Positions 61,001 to 64,000 of a stretch of 64,000 nucleotides of DNA are shown here, one piece after another; position 1 is the stretch's first letter, and every line of letters starts with the position of its first letter. The notes beneath the pieces are model-generated. The model was not told the origin of the DNA. It was given only the letters and a program-made list of their open reading frames with translations, and searched no databases. This DNA is from Desmodus rotundus (Eukaryota > Chordata > Mammalia > Chiroptera > Phyllostomidae): the NCBI RefSeq assembly GCF_022682495.2, contig NC_071392.1, positions 85,948,797 to 86,012,796 of the forward strand. Reading direction: 5' to 3'. The position numbers were made by a program, and so were the translations under genes.

Positions 61001-61490
61001 CGGGTTCTGGGAGGCCCACCACCAGGCCTGGCCCCCGATCAGCAAGCCGCCGCCCTCAGCCACAAACTCCTGCAGCTGCTTCGCCTGCGTGTCACTGTAA
61101 GCCTTACAGCAGTAGATGGCCAGGCCGCCCGCTGGCCGGGGCTCCAGACTGCACTCCAGGCCGTGTCCTGACAGCAGGGCACACAGGTTTTGTAGACTCT
61201 CGTCCACGCCTACCTTGCCCGTCTGGCCTCTGGCCAGCCAGCGCACAGCATTGAGCAAAAAGGGCTCCATCTTGGGAGCGCAGAGCATGCCCTCGTGGGC
61301 AGCCAGGACCACCCGGCCCCGGCCATAGCGGGCGGCGGCCAGGAAGCAGCCGAGTGAGGCATCCAACCCCAAGGGGAAGGCCAGCGCCCCATGCACCAGC
61401 AGCTGCGAGGGGATTCCTCCCGTTTTGATGTCCAGCTCTGAAATCCCTTCCAGGAGCTGGTGCTGGTCCTGCCTGAGGTCTTCCCCGCAC
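51793..61490 (-). CDS. TCAF2: TRPM8 channel-associated factor 2, 3' six coding exons (5' end outside window)
   Basis: Exons in transcription order: 61,490-60,499; 60,231-60,134; 56,551-56,338; 55,988-55,749; 54,867-54,530; 52,047-51,793, ending in TAA. Every visible acceptor is AG and every donor GT, and the reading phases join without error, giving 711 codons plus stop. The human protein is about 919 residues, so roughly 208 N-terminal residues are encoded beyond base 64,000. TCAF proteins bind the cold and menthol channel TRPM8 and control its delivery to the plasma membrane (family knowledge). The C-terminal half is an M60-like (enhancin-type) peptidase domain. Its HELGH zinc motif is intact at 54,752-54,766, with a downstream glutamate in TTEATCNLW. 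By recalled sequence it is closer to TCAF2 than to TCAF1, whose motif in human reads HELGR. A rodent-type TCAF3 cannot be excluded by eye. Confidence 0.93.
52620..52975 (+). mobile_element. Mariner-type DNA transposon, 3' remnant of transposase
   Basis: In plus orientation, inside a TCAF2 intron, the sequence encodes [15 protein letters not shown] starting at 52,667. This is the conserved mariner motif holding the last aspartate of the DD34D catalytic triad. [15 protein letters not shown] follows and, in shifted frames, CEQWKKHLDR-like and ASNGE..EGD segments. In-frame stops and frameshifts are present and the N-terminal two thirds are missing. A GGGGGTTCTCCCTTGTATTT end may be the remains of the terminal repeat. 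The subfamily is not identified. Confidence 0.65.
54170..54300 (-). repeat. MIR SINE in TCAF2 intron
   Basis: Reverse-orientation MIR: CAAGGTCAAACAGTGAGTGG, AGAGCTGTGAGTCAATCTCA, AACTCAGAACTTCTGCTCCT. Confidence 0.6.
54530..54867 (-). CDS. TCAF2: TCAF2 coding exon with zinc-binding HELGH motif, 338 bp
   Basis: Encodes [16 protein letters not shown], then [17 protein letters not shown], the gluzincin-type HExxH (54,752-54,766), then [19 protein letters not shown], which supplies the expected downstream glutamate ligand. The acceptor is TTCGCAG and the donor GTACTG after a CAG codon. The residues needed for metal binding are present; whether TCAF proteins are active peptidases is not established. 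Confidence 0.93.
55749..55988 (-). CDS. TCAF2: TCAF2 coding exon, 240 bp
   Basis: Encodes [23 protein letters not shown] and [14 protein letters not shown] of the M60-like domain. The acceptor is TTACCCCCAG and the donor GTGGGT. The exon begins and ends inside glycine codons, matching its neighbours. Confidence 0.92.
56338..56551 (-). CDS. TCAF2: TCAF2 coding exon, 214 bp
   Basis: Encodes the segment starting [16 protein letters not shown] and ending YYKLG, with the core [16 protein letters not shown] at the entry to the M60-like domain. The acceptor is CTCTGCAG and the donor GTAAGT. A 3.6-kb intron separates it from the preceding exon and holds an L1 in the opposite orientation. Confidence 0.92.
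56655..59278 (+). mobile_element. L1 with two large internal deletions, in TCAF2 intron
   Basis: Opposite in orientation to TCAF2. A genuine L1 5' end (CCAAGATGGTGGCCAACTAG, TCCCAGGACTAAATTAGAAT) and a long 5' UTR run to about 58,480. An ORF1 start follows at 58,481 ([12 protein letters not shown]) and breaks off after about 80 codons near 58,726. It joins an ORF2 reverse-transcriptase-region piece ([14 protein letters not shown], near 58,800) and then jumps to the 3' UTR near 58,880, with a short A-rich tail at about 59,270. No clear target-site duplication was found. Confidence 0.75.
60134..60231 (-). CDS. TCAF2: TCAF2 coding exon, 98 bp
   Basis: Short exon encoding the stretch around [21 protein letters not shown]. 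The acceptor is TTTCCTCAG and the donor GTAAGG. Its phase continues the split glycine codon from the preceding exon and ends on a complete codon. Confidence 0.9.
60499..61490 (-). CDS. TCAF2: TCAF2 large internal coding exon (992 bp)
   Basis: First TCAF2 exon visible in the window. The acceptor is TTTCCAG before GTGCGGGGAAGAC; the first base completes an arginine codon begun in the preceding, unseen exon. It encodes about 330 residues including [14 protein letters not shown]-type glycine-rich turns ([18 protein letters not shown]) and a final NNPG. The donor is GTAGGAAG at 60,498. The ATG codons a few bases upstream lie in the intron and are not starts. Confidence 0.93.
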
Positions 61491-62394
61491 CTGGAAAGCG
61501 ACATGGGGAACAAAGGGGACACAGTCAGTCAGTGGACCACTGAAATGAGCTCATGAAGACAGAAAACTGTGTGTGAGGACAGAGATTACATAGTTCATTC
61601 CAGTGTCCTCATTCTTCCTGATAACATCAATCTGCCTACGATCCGTGTTGTCACAGATTTGATGGGATACTGGAGAGTGAGGTAGAGGCCTTATCGGCGT
61701 ATCTCCCAGTCCACATCCTCCAGATGAGTCCTTCCCATGTCGATCACCTGAGTGTGGGCTAGTCTGGCTGGAATTTCCTATCTTTCCAAATGGTGAGACA
61801 TACGAATGAATTAAACTAAAAGAAACGGTCCGTTATTCCTACAGAGAGTGGTCCTACCGACCCATTGTCTCAGGCTAATTTCCGGTAAGGGGGCTGCAGA
61901 GAGACGGCAAACTGCCCTCACCTTGTGCTAGCTCTGGTCTGGGACACACACCAAGTCAGCTGTTTAATATTACACTTGAAGATTTATACAAATCCCCCCT
62001 CTTCGAAAAAAATTCTCACATACATCTGACGAAGTATTTACTACTTTCTATTGAGAAATGTTCAAAATGTAATGAATTCAGGTAAGGTTTTGTATTCCAG
62101 GGTCTGTCTGTCTTTTCTCTCTTAAAAAGCCAATTAGTAGATTCTCTAAATGTCAAACAACAGGAGGCTGGTTAAATACGTTATGGTTAATCCTAGGGAG
62201 CATACCATGTGCTAATTAAGATAATAATTAGATAATCAAAATGCTTAGTGAACAAATTTAAAAAATCAGATTCTAATGTACTGTGCACTAAATTAGCCAG
62301 ATTTTGCAAAACACACACCCAAAACAAAACAAAGCAAAAACCATAAAAAACACAAAACCAGACAGAGAAACAGGATGTAAAGCATATTTATCAA

Positions 62395-62812
62395 AATGTC
62401 CTCACCCCTAGTACCTGCGAATGTGACCGTATTTGGAAATGCATATTTGGTCACCGCAGAGGTGATTGGCGAGGTTAGGACAAGGTCAGACTGCAGCAGG
62501 GCGGGCCCCAGGTGTCCTCTTCAAAGGGGAAACTTGGGCCCAAAAAGCCCACGGGGAGAGCACCAGCGAACAAGGCGGAGATCAGGGTGATGTGTCTGTA
62601 AGCCAAGGAAGGCTGAAGGCAGCCCACACACTGCCAGAAGCCGGGAGAGGCCCAGGAAGGGTTCACCCTCGCCGCCGGCACAGGGTACCAACCCTGCCGA
62701 TGCCTTGGTCTCAGGGTTCTAGCTCCCGACGAGGGGAATGATACATTTCTGTTGTTTAAGACCCCCCAGTGTGTGGTACTTTTGGTATCCAGCCCTACAA
62801 GCCAATATTCAT
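62395..62812 (+). repeat. MLT1-type solo LTR (ERVL-MaLR), noncoding
   Basis: Follows the MLT1 LTR consensus order: CCCTAGTACCTGCGAATGTG, TATTTGGAAATGCATATTTG, GCCAAGGAAGGCTGAAGGCA, CAACCCTGCCGATGCCTTGG, TTCTGTTGTTTAAGACCCCC and TGTGTGGTACTTTTGGTATC. An old LTR relic in the TCAF2 intron with no internal retroviral genes nearby. Confidence 0.75.
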
Positions 62813-63529
62813 CATTCTGAAAATGAATTCTCATCAAACACCTTAGGTGTAGGTGATATGTAAAACTCACCTGGAAGTTTCCTAACAGTCTCAGACTTAA
62901 CTTTTAAAAACACTGCTGCCAGATCAGAAAGTTGCTCAGGGGTAGGACCCCATCTTGTGTGTCTGGTTCCAACAGCCCCCAGTTCTGTGCCTGGTGGGGA
63001 GACAGTGAGGCATGCCGCAGACAGCAGGGGGCTTCGAGGGGGCAAGTACGCAGAGTTAACACGTAGCGGGGGAGATGGGCCCTCTGATCTGTACTGCCTC
63101 TTACGAGTGTGCCTCAGCTTCCTCTCAGTGTTGCCAGTATTCCGTAAGTCACTTGAACTAAACGCTGAAGATGGTGCCGGGCACAGTTCTGAAATTTTAA
63201 ACAAGGCGGTCGGGATGGGCTGCATAGGATGCGCCACGTGAGCCCCGAGTTGTAGAGGTTGAGTTAGTCAGCCAGGTAGAGATATCGGAGAAAGGACCAG
63301 ATTGGGCTGCGGAATCCAGTGCAGAGGCATCAGGAAGAGTGTGCGGCGCAGAAAGGAAAGGAGGCCCGTGTGGAGTCGAGTGGGGTGGAATCGCAGCCAG
63401 AGCTGGACGGGCAGGCCAGGTAGTTCTGCACTGGCAAGGGTGATGTTAATGATCTCATGTCTATTTACCAATACTTAAGTCTTGTTTAGCACATACTTAC
63501 ACTATTTAGGTCTGGATAACGATGTCATA

Positions 63530-63745
63530 GAAGTAGCTATTATTTAAGGAGGTTTGATATATGCAAGGCATTTATACATAGGGATTATCTCAATCATTAT
63601 AATAAACCTGAAAAGCAGTATTCTTGCTTTACCAATGAGACTTAGAAAAGTGAGGCCATTCACCCCATGTTCTTGGCTGGAAACTGGCAAGGTCAGGAAG
63701 CAAACCCAGGGTTTGTTTGATGGACAGCCCGTGTCGTGCGCACAC
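63530..63745 (-). repeat. MIR-type SINE in TCAF2 intron
   Basis: Reverse-orientation text such as TTATCTCAATCATTATAATA, GCTTTACCAATGAGACTTAG and CTGGCAAGGTCAGGAAGCAA fits MIR. Diverged. Confidence 0.55.
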
Positions 63746-64000
63746 CAGAAATCTCCTGTCAATTGCTGAGTCTTTGTATGAAGCCCACAGCTGGGCATAT
63801 GGCAGTCAACAGGTACATTTTGTGCAGAAGAGGCTTTAAACAGATACGAAGGTGCAAATAATACTGCACTCTGGGAGAGGAAAAGCATGTTCCTTCCGAG
63901 CTGGAAGAGCAGGAGAAGGGATGGAGGAAGACAGGAAGGGACAGGTGGCGATGTTCAGGCAACATACCAGACTGCGCCTGAGGAGACAGGTGACACAGGC

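Larger units (their letters stand above)
61491..64000. other. TCAF2 intron running off the window
   Basis: No further TCAF2 exon was found on the minus strand up to 64,000; the exon encoding the N-terminal domain lies beyond. It contains the MLT1-like LTR and the MIR. The AT-rich stretch 61,970-62,390 holds nothing I could identify. Confidence 0.6.

Noticed and set aside
61480..61522. ATG codons giving an apparent TCAF2 start
   Set aside because: They lie upstream of a good splice acceptor (AG at 61,492-61,491) and homology to TCAF2 starts exactly after it; the exon is internal.

Overview
The window is nuclear DNA of a mammal, most likely a yangochiropteran bat. VES-type tRNA-derived SINEs, bat-style young L1 3' ends and HAL1 (half-L1) retrotransposons point to a bat, and they lie over an older mammalian background of L2, MIR, MLT1, Tigger1 and L1M relics. 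The species assignment is an inference from repeat types; I cannot name the species. Nothing prokaryotic or viral in layout is present: no operons and no CRISPR array.

Two protein-coding genes are supported, both on the minus strand. At 17,716-18,705 is an intact single-exon olfactory receptor of 329 codons, called OR10AC1 from its OR10-type sequence and its position. From 51,793 to past the right edge lies TCAF2 (TRPM8 channel-associated factor 2). Its last six coding exons are in the window (711 codons plus stop, every visible junction AG/GT), and the 5' exons lie beyond base 64,000. OR10AC1 and the TCAF genes are neighbours on human 7q35, which supports both calls.

The left half is dominated by a direct segmental duplication. 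Copy A runs from before base 1 to about 11,632 and copy B from at or before 35,879 to about 45,523. The first 7,380 bases are identical as far as I compared them, the next 3.6 kb differ by roughly 1-2%, and the last 0.6 kb by several per cent. Copy A carries a 1,986-bp HAL1 insertion with target-site duplications; copy B keeps the empty site. A second, closely similar HAL1 lies in opposite orientation at 32,024-33,906. OR10AC1 therefore sits between a pair of direct repeats and also between a pair of inverted repeats.

Region by region: 1-11,632 is duplicate A (MIR, L2, Tigger1, HAL1). 11,633-17,700 is intergenic with a recent truncated L1. 17,716-18,727 is OR10AC1. 18,730-35,878 is intergenic with VES SINEs, a 1.1-kb L2, a long decayed L1M and HAL1 copy 2. 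35,879-45,523 is duplicate B. 45,524-51,792 is the spacer downstream of TCAF2. 51,793-64,000 is TCAF2, whose introns hold a mariner remnant, a doubly deleted L1 and an MLT1-like LTR.

I found no new gene system. The most interesting material is structural: graded identity between the duplicates, a post-duplication retrotransposon with a pre-insertion site in the same window, and a frame break shared by both HAL1 copies.
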